A stretch of 64,000 nucleotides of DNA from Antarctobacter aquimaris (GCF_900184945.1 NZ_FXYF01000006.1:248001-312000); one strand, 5' to 3'. Shown: positions 16,174-24,115, counted from the stretch's first letter. Notes: generated from the sequence alone by a model not told the origin. Program-made: numbers and translations.

Positions 16174-16733
16174 TGCTGTTCGGCGGCGTGGCAGGCGGCG
16201 CGCTGGAGCTGCGCCGCCTCAGTGGTGGAGGCGCGCGCCTGCGCGGGCGCTTCCCCTACAACGACCCGGCCGAACTGGCCCCCGGCCGAGTCGAGGTGAT
16301 CGCACCGCGGGCCTTCGCCGCGGCGCTTTCGTCGGATGCCAACATCTACCTGCTGTCCGGGCACGACTTCGACAAGCCGCTGGCCAGCCGGGCGGCGGGC
16401 ACGCTGACGCTGACCGACAGCGACGAGGCGCTGACCTTCGACGCCACCATATCGGACGCCACGTCCTGGGCGCGCGACTTCCTCGCCGCCCACGACGCCG
16501 GGCTGATCCGGGGCCTGTCCCCCGGCTTTCGCGTGCCCGGCAATGGCGACCGGATCGACCGGGAGGGCAAGACGCTGCGCCGCACGGTGTTTGCGGCCGA
16601 GCTGGTCGAGCTGTCCGCCGTGACGAGGCCCGCCTACGACCGCGCCCAGGTCGAGGCCCGCAAATGGCGGGAGCGCGCCCCGGACTTCAACCGCATGATG
16701 ATGCACATCAACGATCACTACAGGTGGAGGTGA
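16173..16733 (+). CDS. HK97-type prohead protease
   Basis: A 186-residue serine protease of the HK97 prohead (U35) family that matures the capsid. The catalytic His is His64 in LLSGHDFDKPL and the catalytic Ser is Ser148 in LVELSAVTRPAY; GLIRGLSPGF (about 110-119) is also conserved. The start ATG overlaps the capsid stop by one base, and the portal gene follows after two bases, so the three are made from one message. Confidence 0.9.
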   Translation: MLFGGVAGGALELRRLSGGGARLRGRFPYNDPAELAPGRVEVIAPRAFAAALSSDANIYLLSGHDFDKPLASRAAGTLTLTDSDEALTFDATISDATSWARDFLAAHDAGLIRGLSPGFRVPGNGDRIDREGKTLRRTVFAAELVELSAVTRPAYDRAQVEARKWRERAPDFNRMMMHINDHYRWR

Positions 16734-16735
16734 CG

Positions 16736-17806
16736 ATGCTGGGATGGCTCAAGAGCAAGCTGCGCCCGATCGAGGCCCGCGCCAGCGGATCGAGCTACAC
16801 CGCCCAGGTGATCGCCGCGCGGGACAGCTACATCAGCGGGCGGCGCGGCGTGGCCGAGCTGACAGCGACGGTGCAGAGCTGCATCAGCCTATGGGAAGGC
16901 GGTTTTGCCATGGCGGACGTGGAGGGCACCGACCTCTTGCCCCGCCAGATCATGGCCCTGATTGCGCGGGCGCTGGCCCTGACCGGCGAAGCTGTCTTCC
17001 TGATCACCGACCGGGGCCTTGTCCCGGCGACCGATTGGGACGTGGCGACGCGGGACGGCACGCCGCGCGCCTACCGGCTGTCCCTGCCAGATGCAGGCGG
17101 CGGGCGCATGGTGACCGCACTGGCGCAGGAGGTGCTGCACCTGCGGATCGGCGCGGATCACACAACGCCCTGGATCGGCACGGCGCCCTTGCGGCGGAGC
17201 AGCCTGACCGGCGCCATGCTGCACGCGGTGGAATCGGCCCTGTCCGAGACCTTCGAGAATGCCCCGCTTGGCAGTCTCATCGCGCATCTGCCCGACACCG
17301 GGGCGGATGACATGGCCACCCTGCGCGCGGCCTTTCGTGGGCGGCGTGGCTCCACCCTGGTCATGGAGGGCGTGGCCCAGGCGACGGCGGCGGGCATGAA
17401 CCCGACCATCGGGCAGAAGCCGGATCAGCTCTCCCCGGACCTCAGCCGCAGCATGACGGCCGAGACGCTGGCAGCGGCGCGCGAGGGCATCCTGATGGCC
17501 TATGGCGTCCTGCCGTCGCTGGCCAACCGCGCCGCAACCGGCCCGGCTGTCCGCGAGGCGCAGCGCCAGCTTGCCACCTGGACCCTGCAACCGATGGCCG
17601 AGCTGCTGGCGGACGAGGCCAGCGCCAAGCTGGGGACCGGGGTGCAGATCGACACGCTGAGGCCCCTGCAAGCCTTCGACGTTGGCGGCCGTGCCAGGGC
17701 GCTGTCCACGATCATCGGAACCATGGCCGAGGCAAAGGCGGCCGGGCTTGCGCCCGGTGATCTGGCGGCCGCGCTGCACCTGGTGGACTGGATAGCGTCG
17801 GAATAG
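16736..17806 (+). CDS. Phage portal protein
   Basis: A 356-residue portal protein of the HK97 family, the dodecamer through which DNA enters the head. Recognisable features are the N-terminal amphipathic MLGWLKSKLRPIEAR, the middle VLHLRIGADHTTPWIGTAPL, and the C-terminal MAYGVLPSLANRAATGPAVREAQ region with LQPMAELLADEASAKL. I chose the ATG at 16736, two bases after the protease stop, with GTGGAGG before it; the frame is open earlier. It is a little shorter than most HK97 portals (about 400). It ends the structural block; no tail genes follow. Confidence 0.85.
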   Translation: MLGWLKSKLRPIEARASGSSYTAQVIAARDSYISGRRGVAELTATVQSCISLWEGGFAMADVEGTDLLPRQIMALIARALALTGEAVFLITDRGLVPATDWDVATRDGTPRAYRLSLPDAGGGRMVTALAQEVLHLRIGADHTTPWIGTAPLRRSSLTGAMLHAVESALSETFENAPLGSLIAHLPDTGADDMATLRAAFRGRRGSTLVMEGVAQATAAGMNPTIGQKPDQLSPDLSRSMTAETLAAAREGILMAYGVLPSLANRAATGPAVREAQRQLATWTLQPMAELLADEASAKLGTGVQIDTLRPLQAFDVGGRARALSTIIGTMAEAKAAGLAPGDLAAALHLVDWIASE

Positions 17807-17925
17807 GGCGGGTGCCCCTGGGTTTCCTTGATCGCCCAACGCATCCCGGCTCAGTCGGAGAGTCCCGTCAGCAACCCCGACAGCGCGCGGCCTATCTCTC
17901 AGGTGTTCTCAAGGCGCGGCGCGCA

Positions 17926-18177
17926 TCACTTCCGCAGGCGGACCCCCGGCCCGCCGCCGTTCTCCGGGATGAACTCGACTCCCGCTTCCTCGAGGGCGGC
18001 GCGGATCGCCGCGACGGTAGAGTCGCGCAGCTCTTCGCCTCTCTCAAACCGGGTTACTGTTGTCGGAGACACGCCCGCCGCTGCGGCAACGTTCCGCACA
18101 CCAAGCCCAAGCGCCGCCCGCGCCATGCGAGATTGCGCCGGTGAAAGTGTCACCGTGTGACATTTTTCTTGACCCAC
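17926..18177 (-). CDS. XRE-family regulator of the island
   Basis: An 83-residue protein made of one Cro/CI-type HTH: LGLGVRNVAAAAGVSPTTVT (about residues 24-43) followed by RFERGEELRDSTVAAIRAAL. It ends GVEFIPENGGGPGVRLRK, a tail I recall from many alphaproteobacterial phage-type regulators. It is the only leftward gene in the island and faces the early genes across a 56-bp gap with two inverted repeats, so it is the likely repressor. The GTG at 18177 has AGGA 8 bases upstream; a second GTG at 18153 is possible and would place one operator at its start. Confidence 0.75.
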   Translation of the reverse strand: MGQEKCHTVTLSPAQSRMARAALGLGVRNVAAAAGVSPTTVTRFERGEELRDSTVAAIRAALEEAGVEFIPENGGGPGVRLRK

Positions 18178-18210
18178 TGTCTACGTCCTGTAATTGTCAC
18201 CCTGTAACAA
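18148..18210. promoter_or_regulatory. Paired inverted repeats between the divergent regulator and early genes
   Basis: Two related inverted repeats with 3-base spacers: TGTCAC-CGT-GTGACA at 18148-18162 (perfect 6-bp arms) and TTGTCAC-CCT-GTAACAA at 18194-18210 (6 of 7 bases pair). Their centres are 47 bp apart. A TTGACC at 18169-18174 with TAATTG at 18191 may be a rightward promoter lying between them. By position these should be operators for the XRE protein. Confidence 0.65.
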
Positions 18211-18233
18211 TACCACAACAGGAGACCCTGACA

Positions 18234-18446
18234 ATGCCCAATGACCCCGCCTGCGGGATCGATCCTGCCATGCCTTCCGAAACCGTCTATGAACACCTGC
18301 TGCGCATCACCCATCTGACAGTCGCGGCTTCGATGCTCACGGACAATTTTCCGCCCTTGGGCGAGCGCGGTGCGCCGCCGATCATGCACCTTCTGGACAT
18401 GGCCTGCGCCGAACTGGACGCCTTGGCGAAGCGTGTGAGTGACTGA
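18234..18446 (+). CDS. Small island protein, unknown function
   Basis: A 70-residue, acidic, mostly helical protein (MPNDPACGIDPAMPSETVYE start, MHLLDMACAELDALAKRVSD end). CAGGAG lies 9 bases before the ATG. It is the first gene to the right of the operator region, so it is likely expressed when the repressor is lifted. The next gene starts one base after its stop codon. I do not recognise a family. Confidence 0.6.
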   Translation: MPNDPACGIDPAMPSETVYEHLLRITHLTVAASMLTDNFPPLGERGAPPIMHLLDMACAELDALAKRVSD

Positions 18447-18447
18447 C

Positions 18448-18630
18448 ATGCAGGACCACGACACTGCCGACAAGGCCCGCCAGATCGCCGCCCTTGCGCG
18501 CTTTGGGGGATTCATCGCCCTGGATGATCTGGGCTACCCGGTCCAGCTCATCGACTTCCTGTCGCACTTCGAGGTGATCGAGCGGCTGGCGCGCGAAATC
18601 GTGACCGAGCTGGATGGCCTGGAAAGCTAG
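18448..18630 (+). CDS. Small island protein, unknown function
   Basis: A 60-residue acidic helical protein starting MQDHDTADKARQIAALARFG. Its ATG begins one base after the preceding stop, which suggests translational coupling. No family recognised; the ending LAREIVTELDGLES is helical. Confidence 0.5.
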   Translation: MQDHDTADKARQIAALARFGGFIALDDLGYPVQLIDFLSHFEVIERLAREIVTELDGLES

Positions 18631-18666
18631 TCGAGCATGATCGCTGCGGCTATGCGACGGGCACAA

Positions 18667-18696
18667 TTGACAATGAACCTTTTGTGTGAGTAATCT
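18667..18696 (+). promoter_or_regulatory. Sigma70-type promoter in the island
   Basis: TTGACA at 18667-18672, an 18-bp spacer, then TAATCT at 18691-18696. It stands between two rightward genes and would start a transcript near 18703, just ahead of the ATG at 18728. Confidence 0.55.
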
Positions 18697-18727
18697 TGCC
18701 GCAAGGTTCGAGAAGCAAGCATGGCAG

Positions 18728-19513
18728 ATGGCCCGTCCCAAACACGACGACCCAACGCGGATGGTAGCAAGCGAAGTGATCCACGCCACTGGCCTGGACA
18801 AGCGAGCGTTGCAGCACATCCGCGACCGGCGGGCGGGACCATTTGAGGATCAAGAGGCTATGAGACTGGCAGCCGAAGGATTTTACAGCGAAGACGCACT
18901 GGCCGAGCTTGCCGTCTCCGGCGCTGCTCACAACGCGGGGTTTCCGCTGTTGCAAGCCGTCGCCGTCTCGAGGGCGCGGTTTGCACAAACCCCGGATCAC
19001 AGGCCCGCGCTGTTTGCCATGCTTCATCAATTCGACGCGGGCAAACGCTTTCGTCCTGGTCCGGCCGAGCTGCGCCATTGGCTGAACGTCTCCGAGCTGC
19101 TGCACAATGCAACCGGCGGCTATGTCGGCGGCACACATGCGCCTGAGGACTCGATACTCTGGATTGCAGAAGGCCGGTATGTGCTCGAGGGCAAGCACAA
19201 GCCGCGCCTGCGGCCCCTCTACCCACCGGGCGCAGACACGGACCTTCCTGAACCCGTCTGTCGGATCATCGACATGAAAGACGCCAAAGCGACCATTGCA
19301 CCTTGGTTCGAAGACTACCCCGACGATGCCAGCGCCTTTGCTGCCTATCAGGAGGCCCTGAGGCGCGCTGTCGCCGTGGTCCGCGTCAACATATCGCTGG
19401 CGATCCGCAACGCCTTCGACCGCGTTCACGAACTGCGCCGCACCAAGGGCGGCCCGTTCTTCCCTGAGGGGGGCAGTGATGGCCCGCCGCAAGACCCCTT
19501 TCCGCCAGGATGA
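18728..19513 (+). CDS. Island protein of unknown function (261 aa)
   Basis: A soluble protein starting MARPKHDDPTRMVASEVIHA. The first 40 residues (VASEVIHATGLDKRALQHIR) could form a small HTH-like helical pair; the middle includes LRHWLNVSELLHNATGGYVG and the end is helical (VNISLAIRNAFDRVHELRRT). I chose the ATG at 18728 because a good promoter ends at 18696; a GTG at 18686 would add 14 residues but lies inside that promoter. It overlaps the next small gene by 35 bases. Position between repressor and integrase suggests an accessory or helper-interaction role, but nothing in the sequence proves it. Confidence 0.65.
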   Translation: MARPKHDDPTRMVASEVIHATGLDKRALQHIRDRRAGPFEDQEAMRLAAEGFYSEDALAELAVSGAAHNAGFPLLQAVAVSRARFAQTPDHRPALFAMLHQFDAGKRFRPGPAELRHWLNVSELLHNATGGYVGGTHAPEDSILWIAEGRYVLEGKHKPRLRPLYPPGADTDLPEPVCRIIDMKDAKATIAPWFEDYPDDASAFAAYQEALRRAVAVVRVNISLAIRNAFDRVHELRRTKGGPFFPEGGSDGPPQDPFPPG

Positions 19514-19664
19514 CGTCAAGCGCGCCGTCAAGGGTGTGCTCTCAGCAGGACTTTCCGTCGCCAAGGTGGAAATCGACCCGGACGGAAAAATGGTTCTTAC
19601 CTGCGGCGAAGGCGCGGCCGACGACGCCGCCACCGAGATCGACCGCGCGCTGGAGATCCGATGA
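19479..19664 (+). CDS. Small protein upstream of integrase
   Basis: A 61-residue protein (MARRKTPFRQDDVKRAVKGV start) with a basic N-terminus and an acidic end (AADDAATEIDRALEIR). The pattern VAKVEIDPDGKMVLTCGEG looks like a short beta hairpin. It overlaps the preceding gene by 35 bases and the integrase start by four (ATGA). Small genes of this kind often precede integrase genes in alphaproteobacterial prophages. A function as excision factor is possible but not shown. Confidence 0.65.
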   Translation: MARRKTPFRQDDVKRAVKGVLSAGLSVAKVEIDPDGKMVLTCGEGAADDAATEIDRALEIR

Positions 19665-20776
19665 CCAAGCGGCGCAACCCTTTCCCCGGCGTGGGCAACA
19701 CCCCGCACGTCGACCGGCACGGCAAGAAACGCTGGCGCCTGCGCCGCACCGTGAACGGGCGCAAGGTGGACACCTACCTGCCCGGGCCCTACGGCTCTGC
19801 ACAATTCCGCGCCGCCTATGAGGCCGCTATCAGCGGGACCGCAGAGCGGGAGATTCAGGCCGCACCTGGCACCTTCGACCATGTGATAGAACATATGCTG
19901 CGCAGCGCTAAATGGCGCGATCTGCGCGAGACGACGCGCGGTCCGAAGCGCGGCCGACTCGACTGGATACGTGAACGCATCGGCCGGTTTCGCCTGAGTG
20001 ACCTGCAACCCCGGCACGTGGCGGCGCTGATGGACAAGAAGGGCGGTCCCCATGCCGCGAACCGGCTGCACAAGGAGCTGGTCGAAATCTACGCCCATGC
20101 CGCCGCTCACTTTGCGTTGAAGGGCACGCCGCCGACGGCGGCGGTTGACCGGCGGCGGATCAGAAGTGACGGCTTCCACACCTGGACTGTCGAACAAGTC
20201 GAGCAATTCCGGGCGCATCACGCATCTGGTACCATGCCGCGTCTCGCCTTCGAGCTTGCCCTTGGCACGGGAGCGGCGCGCCAGGACGTGGCCCGCATGG
20301 GTGCGGCCAACCTGCGCGGCGGTGCAATCGTCTACAGCCGAGGCAAGACAGGCGGCCACGTCGAGCTGCCCCTTGCCCTGCTGCCAGAGCTGGCCCGCGA
20401 ACTGGCCCTGCATCCGGCAAAGCGTCCCGTCTTCATCACGCGCCAGGACGGCGCTCCCTTCTCTGTCGCTGGGTTTGGCAACGCGTTCCGTGACTGGATC
20501 GCGGCGGCGGGCCTTCCAAGCGAATGCAGTCTGCACGGCTTGCGCAAGCATGGGGCGACCCGGCTGGCCGAGCGCCGCGCGACCGAGTTTCAAATCATGG
20601 CGTTTCTGGGCCACGAAAGCCCGAACGAGGCCCGCCGATATGTCGCCAAGGCGAACCGCGCCACGATGGTCGCGGATGCCCTGCGGCTGCTACCCACGAA
20701 CGAAAGTTTGCCCAACCTGTCTGTCCGGTTGGGCAAAGACACGTCTCAACCTCTTAAAAATAAAGGGGAAATCTGA
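19661..20776 (+). CDS. Tyrosine recombinase (site-specific integrase) of the island
   Basis: A 371-residue phage-type tyrosine integrase. The N-terminal arm-binding part contains RRNPFPGVGNTPHVDRHGKK and a basic WRLRRTVNGRKV. The catalytic residues are Arg207 (GTGAARQDVARM), His292-x-x-Arg295 (LHGLRKHGATRL), His318 (FLGHESPNEARR) and Tyr327 (RRYVAKAN). It should recombine the 23-bp att core in tRNA-Arg. Its stop codon directly abuts attR, the usual arrangement for tRNA-targeting elements. The start overlaps the small gene upstream by four bases. Confidence 0.95.
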   Translation: MTKRRNPFPGVGNTPHVDRHGKKRWRLRRTVNGRKVDTYLPGPYGSAQFRAAYEAAISGTAEREIQAAPGTFDHVIEHMLRSAKWRDLRETTRGPKRGRLDWIRERIGRFRLSDLQPRHVAALMDKKGGPHAANRLHKELVEIYAHAAAHFALKGTPPTAAVDRRRIRSDGFHTWTVEQVEQFRAHHASGTMPRLAFELALGTGAARQDVARMGAANLRGGAIVYSRGKTGGHVELPLALLPELARELALHPAKRPVFITRQDGAPFSVAGFGNAFRDWIAAAGLPSECSLHGLRKHGATRLAERRATEFQIMAFLGHESPNEARRYVAKANRATMVADALRLLPTNESLPNLSVRLGKDTSQPLKNKGEI

Positions 20777-20799
20777 TGACATGGCGACCCCGGCAGGAC
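20777..20799 (+). repeat. attR: right 23-bp direct repeat, overlapping the tRNA-Arg 3' end
   Basis: Identical to 11460-11482. Bases 20782-20799 are the last 18 nt of the tRNA-Arg(CCT) gene, so insertion leaves the tRNA whole. The integrase stop codon ends immediately before it. Confidence 0.9.
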
Positions 20800-20858
20800 T
20801 CGAACCTGCAACCTGCCCCTTAGGAGGGGGCTGCTCTATCCAGTTGAGCCACGAGGTC
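20782..20858 (-). tRNA. tRNA-Arg (anticodon CCT)
   Basis: A complete 77-nt cloverleaf on the minus strand. The acceptor stem GACCTCG pairs with CGGGGTC, followed by the discriminator G and an encoded CCA. The anticodon arm is GCCCC-CTCCTAA-GGGGC, giving anticodon CCT; the T arm is GCAGGTTCGAGTCCTGC. It reads AGG codons. It is the integration target of the island. Confidence 0.97.
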
Positions 20859-20867
20859 GTGACCCCG

Positions 20868-20896
20868 TGTTTAGCGGCTCTGTCTGCCCCTGTCAC
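20868..20896 (-). promoter_or_regulatory. Promoter of tRNA-Arg
   Basis: On the minus strand GTGACA (20896-20891), a 17-bp spacer and TAAACA (20873-20868) lie 9 bases before the tRNA 5' end. This is a good sigma70 layout. Confidence 0.55.
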
Positions 20897-21010
20897 GCCC
20901 CAGAATCCCACCGCGCAGCCCGCCCTGCGCACCTCTCTTGCGCGGGACGCGCGGCGGCTCTTGAACACGGTCCTGATTGCGGTAACGTGGTGACATCTCA
21001 CGAAAAGGAT

Positions 21011-22042
21011 ATGACCTTGGCCGCCGACGATCCCCGCCCCCTCACCCTTCGCGACGTCTCCGAGGCGTCCGGCGTGTCCGAGATGACCGTCAGCCGTGTC
21101 CTGCGCAACCGCGGCGATGTCAGCCAGGCGACGCGGGAAAAGGTGCTGGAGGCCGCCAAGACGCTGGGCTACGTGCCCAACAAGATCGCCGGGGCGCTGG
21201 CCTCCAGCCGGGTGAACCTGGTGGCCGTGATCATCCCCAGCTTGCGCAACATGGTCTTTCCCGAGGTGCTGTCAGGCGTCTCTGCCGTGCTCGAGGAGAC
21301 CGAGCTGCAACCGGTGGTCGGCGTCACCGACTACCTGCCGGAAAAGGAAGAGCGCGTGCTCTACGAGATGCTGTCCTGGCGGCCCTCCGGCGTGATCATC
21401 GCCGGTCTGGAACACACCGATGCGTCGCGCGCCATGCTCAAGGCCTCCGGCATCCCGGTGGTCGAGATCATGGATACGGACGGCACGCCGATCGACTGCG
21501 CCGTGGGCATCAGCCACCGCCGCGCCGGGCGCGAGATGGCGCGGGCGATCCTCAAGCAGGGGTATCGGCGGATCGGCTTCATGGGCACCAAGATGCCGCT
21601 CGACCATCGCGCGCGCAAACGCTTCGAAGGCTTCACCGAGGCGCTGGCCAAGGAAGGCATCGAGGTCATCGACCAGGAGTTCTATTCCGGCGGCTCGGCA
21701 CTGGCCAAGGGGCGCGAAATGACCAAAGCCATGCTTGAACGCGAACCGGAACTCGATTTCCTCTATTATTCCAACGACATGATCGCGGCCGGCGGGCTGT
21801 TCGAACTGCTGGCGCAGGGCATCGACATCCCCGGCCAGATCGGGCTTGCCGGGTTCAACGGGGTCGAGCTGCTGGATGGGCTGCCGCGCCGCCTGGCGAC
21901 GATGGATGCCTGCCGCGCCGAGATCGGCCGCAAGGCCGCCGAGATCATCGCCAGCCGGGTCGACAACCCCGCCGTCCCGGTCGAGAAGATCGTCGAACTG
22001 ACGCCCAAGATCGACTACGGCGACACGCTGAAACGGCGCTGA
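21011..22042 (+). CDS. LacI-family transcriptional regulator
   Basis: A 343-residue LacI/GalR regulator. The N-terminal HTH and hinge are LTLRDVSEASGVSEMTVSRV (about residues 11-30) and GYVPNKIAGALASSRVNLVA. The effector domain follows, with LEHTDASRAMLKASGIPVVE and YSNDMIAAGGLFELLAQGID. It resembles the gluconate-repressor (GntR-like) branch, so the effector may be a sugar acid; this is inference. AAAAGGA stands before the ATG at 21011; a TTGAAC/TAACGT pair (20961-20988) may be its promoter. No sugar genes are adjacent; it converges with cmk. Confidence 0.88.
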   Translation: MTLAADDPRPLTLRDVSEASGVSEMTVSRVLRNRGDVSQATREKVLEAAKTLGYVPNKIAGALASSRVNLVAVIIPSLRNMVFPEVLSGVSAVLEETELQPVVGVTDYLPEKEERVLYEMLSWRPSGVIIAGLEHTDASRAMLKASGIPVVEIMDTDGTPIDCAVGISHRRAGREMARAILKQGYRRIGFMGTKMPLDHRARKRFEGFTEALAKEGIEVIDQEFYSGGSALAKGREMTKAMLEREPELDFLYYSNDMIAAGGLFELLAQGIDIPGQIGLAGFNGVELLDGLPRRLATMDACRAEIGRKAAEIIASRVDNPAVPVEKIVELTPKIDYGDTLKRR

Positions 22043-22078
22043 AATCGTCCCGAGCCTGCCCCGGGACCCCGTGGCCTG

Positions 22079-22687
22079 TCAGGCCCCTGCCCGTTTCACG
22101 ATGGCGATGGCCTCGGCCACGGCGGCTTCGATGTCCATCTTGGAGGTGTCCAGCGTGATCGCGTCCGGCGCGGGCTTCAGCGGCGCATCGGCGCGGTTCA
22201 TGTCGCGGGCATCCCGCGCCAGCACGTCGGCCAGCACCTCTTCCTGCGTCACGTCATGACCCGCCGCCACCAGCTCGCGCCAGCGCCGCGCCGCGCGCAC
22301 CTCGGGGCCGGCGATGACAAACAGCTTGGCCTCGGCGTCGGGGCAGATCACCGTGCCGATGTCGCGCCCGTCCAGCACCGCCCCGCCCGAGCGGCGGGCA
22401 AAGGCGCGCTGCACGTCGATCAGCGCAGCCCGCACCTCGGGCAGCGCCGCCACCTTGGAGGCGGCCTGCGCCACCTCGGGGCCGCGCAGCGCGGCGGCGT
22501 CCAGCCCCCGCAGGTCCAGCCCTTGTGCGGCTTGCAGCGGCGGCACACCATCCAGCATCTTGAGCCCCACGGCGCGGTACAGCAGCCCGGTGTCGAGATG
22601 GGCAAAGCCGAAATGCGCCGCCAGTTGCCGCGCGATGGTGCCCTTGCCGCTGGCCGCCGGGCCGTCGATGGCGATGGTAAAGCTCAT
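22079..22687 (-). CDS. cmk: Cytidylate kinase
   Basis: CMP/dCMP kinase, 202 residues, which makes CDP from CMP with ATP. The P-loop is [14 protein letters not shown] (about residues 7-20), the CMP site includes [12 protein letters not shown] and [14 protein letters not shown], and the lid is near [20 protein letters not shown]. The ATG at 22687 gives the standard [16 protein letters not shown] start. It lies 84 bp downstream of aroA on the same strand, the usual aroA-cmk pairing; rpsA, which often follows, is not here. Confidence 0.95.
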   Translation of the reverse strand: MSFTIAIDGPAASGKGTIARQLAAHFGFAHLDTGLLYRAVGLKMLDGVPPLQAAQGLDLRGLDAAALRGPEVAQAASKVAALPEVRAALIDVQRAFARRSGGAVLDGRDIGTVICPDAEAKLFVIAGPEVRAARRWRELVAAGHDVTQEEVLADVLARDARDMNRADAPLKPAPDAITLDTSKMDIEAAVAEAIAIVKRAGA

Positions 22688-22771
22688 GCCGCGCACTCCG
22701 TGTCTGCCCTGTCCGAGGCCTAGCAACTGCGCCGCGCGGTGAAAACCCCCGGACCCCTGCCGGCCCTGCCG

Positions 22772-24115
22772 TCAGCCGCGCGTGATCTGAGCGCCCAGCG
22801 CGCCCATCAGCCCTTCGAAGATCGGAAACGAGGTGGCGATGGGCGATCCGTCGTCCACCGTCATCGGCGCTTGCGTCGCCAGCCCCAGCACGAGAAAGGA
22901 CATGGCAATGCGGTGGTCGATGTGCGTCGCGGCGGTCACGCCGCCGGGCACGTTGCCGTGGCCCAGCCCGTGTACCGTCCACCAGTCCTCGCCATCTTCG
23001 ACGGTCACACCCGCCGCGCGCAGGCCTGTGGCCATCGCCTCGATCCGGTCGCTTTCCTTGACCCGCAGTTCCTTGACGCCGGGCATGTGGGTGCGCCCCT
23101 CGGCAAAGGCGGCGACCACCGACAGCACCGGATATTCGTCGATCATGCTGGCGGCGCGTTCGGCCGGGACCTCGATGCCCTTCAGATCGGGTGAGAAGCG
23201 CGCGCGCAGGTCGGCCACCGGCTCGCCCCCCTCTTCGCGCATGTTTTCAAACGTCAGGTCCGCGCCCATCTCCTGCAAGGTAAAGAACAGCCCGGCGCGG
23301 GTCGGGTTCAGGCCGATGTTGGGCACCAGCACGTCCGAACCTTCGACGATCAGCGCGGCGCAGACCGGGAAGGCCGCCGAGGACGGGTCGCGCGGCACGA
23401 TGATGGTCTGCGGCTTCAGCTCGGGCCGGCCTTGAAGAGTGATGATGCGGCCCTCGTCGGTGACTTCGGTCGAGATGGTCGCGCCAAAGCCCGCCAGCAT
23501 GCGTTCGGAATGGTCGCGGGTCGCCTCGCGCTCGATCACCACGGTCTCTCCCGGCGCGTTCAGCCCGGCCAGCAGCACGGCGGATTTCACCTGCGCCGAG
23601 GGCACCGGGACGGTGTAGCGCACCGGGCGGGGATCGGCCGCGCCGATGATGGTCATCGGCAGCCGCCCGCCGGACCGCCCGTAGGCGCGCGCCCCGAACA
23701 GCGCCAGCGGGTCGGTCACGCGGGCCATGGGACGCTTGTTCAGGCTGGCGTCGCCGGTAAAGGTCGCGGTGATCGGCGATGTGGCCATGGCGCCCATGAT
23801 CAGCCGCACGCCGGTGCCGGAGTTGCCGCAGTCGATGACACTGCCCGGCTCGGCAAAGCCGCCGACGCCGACGCCGTGGACGTGCCAGGTGTCGCCGGTC
23901 TTTTCGACCTGCGCCCCGAACGCGCGCATCGCCTTGGCGGTGTCCAGCACGTCCTGCCCTTCGAGCAGGCCGGTCACCCTGGTTTCACCCACCGACAGCG
24001 CGCCCAGGATCAGCGAGCGGTGCGAGATCGACTTGTCGCCGGGCACATGCGCCTCGCCCGTCAGCGGGCGGGAGGCGCGGGAGGTCATCGGGATGGCGGC
24101 GCCGTGGGCGGACAT
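22772..24115 (-). CDS. aroA: 3-phosphoshikimate 1-carboxyvinyltransferase (EPSP synthase)
   Basis: EPSP synthase joins shikimate-3-phosphate and PEP, step six of the shikimate pathway. The 447-residue protein has PGDKSISHR at residues 25-33, [31 protein letters not shown], and [19 protein letters not shown]. The overall sequence resembles the CP4-like class II group of alphaproteobacteria. At position 100 it has Gly (GNSGTG, residues 97-102), whereas the glyphosate-tolerant CP4 enzyme, as I recall it, has Ala there. The start ATG at 24115 is likely; an internal ATG at residue 10 is possible. cmk follows. Confidence 0.95.
   Translation of the reverse strand: MSAHGAAIPMTSRASRPLTGEAHVPGDKSISHRSLILGALSVGETRVTGLLEGQDVLDTAKAMRAFGAQVEKTGDTWHVHGVGVGGFAEPGSVIDCGNSGTGVRLIMGAMATSPITATFTGDASLNKRPMARVTDPLALFGARAYGRSGGRLPMTIIGAADPRPVRYTVPVPSAQVKSAVLLAGLNAPGETVVIEREATRDHSERMLAGFGATISTEVTDEGRIITLQGRPELKPQTIIVPRDPSSAAFPVCAALIVEGSDVLVPNIGLNPTRAGLFFTLQEMGADLTFENMREEGGEPVADLRARFSPDLKGIEVPAERAASMIDEYPVLSVVAAFAEGRTHMPGVKELRVKESDRIEAMATGLRAAGVTVEDGEDWWTVHGLGHGNVPGGVTAATHIDHRIAMSFLVLGLATQAPMTVDDGSPIATSFPIFEGLMGALGAQITRG

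Larger units (their letters stand above)
11460..20799. mobile_element. Integrated head-only phage satellite (capsid-forming PICI-like), at tRNA-Arg(CCT)
   Basis: A 9.3-kb island bounded by a 23-bp direct repeat (11460-11482 and 20777-20799). The right copy forms the 3' end of an intact tRNA-Arg gene. It holds a tyrosine integrase next to the tRNA, a XRE repressor, several small unknown genes, and a rightward block: connector, HTH protein, large terminase, HNH nuclease, HK97 capsid, prohead protease and portal. Genes overlap or abut and all are open, so it is not obviously decayed. No tail, tape measure, lysis, or primase gene is present and there is no room for one. That set matches capsid-forming PICI satellites, which make their own small heads and take tails from a helper phage. 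The alternative is a prophage that has lost its tail block. Confidence 0.75.

Noticed and set aside
18191-18197. Firm -10 box for the island early promoter
   Set aside because: TTGACC at 18169 has only weak partners (TGTAAT at 14 bp, TAATTG at 16 bp), so I report the operator region but not a promoter.
11460-20799. Gene transfer agent head cluster
   Set aside because: Rhodobacteraceae GTAs have tail genes, a different gene order, and no integrase or att repeats. This block has all the marks of an integrating element.
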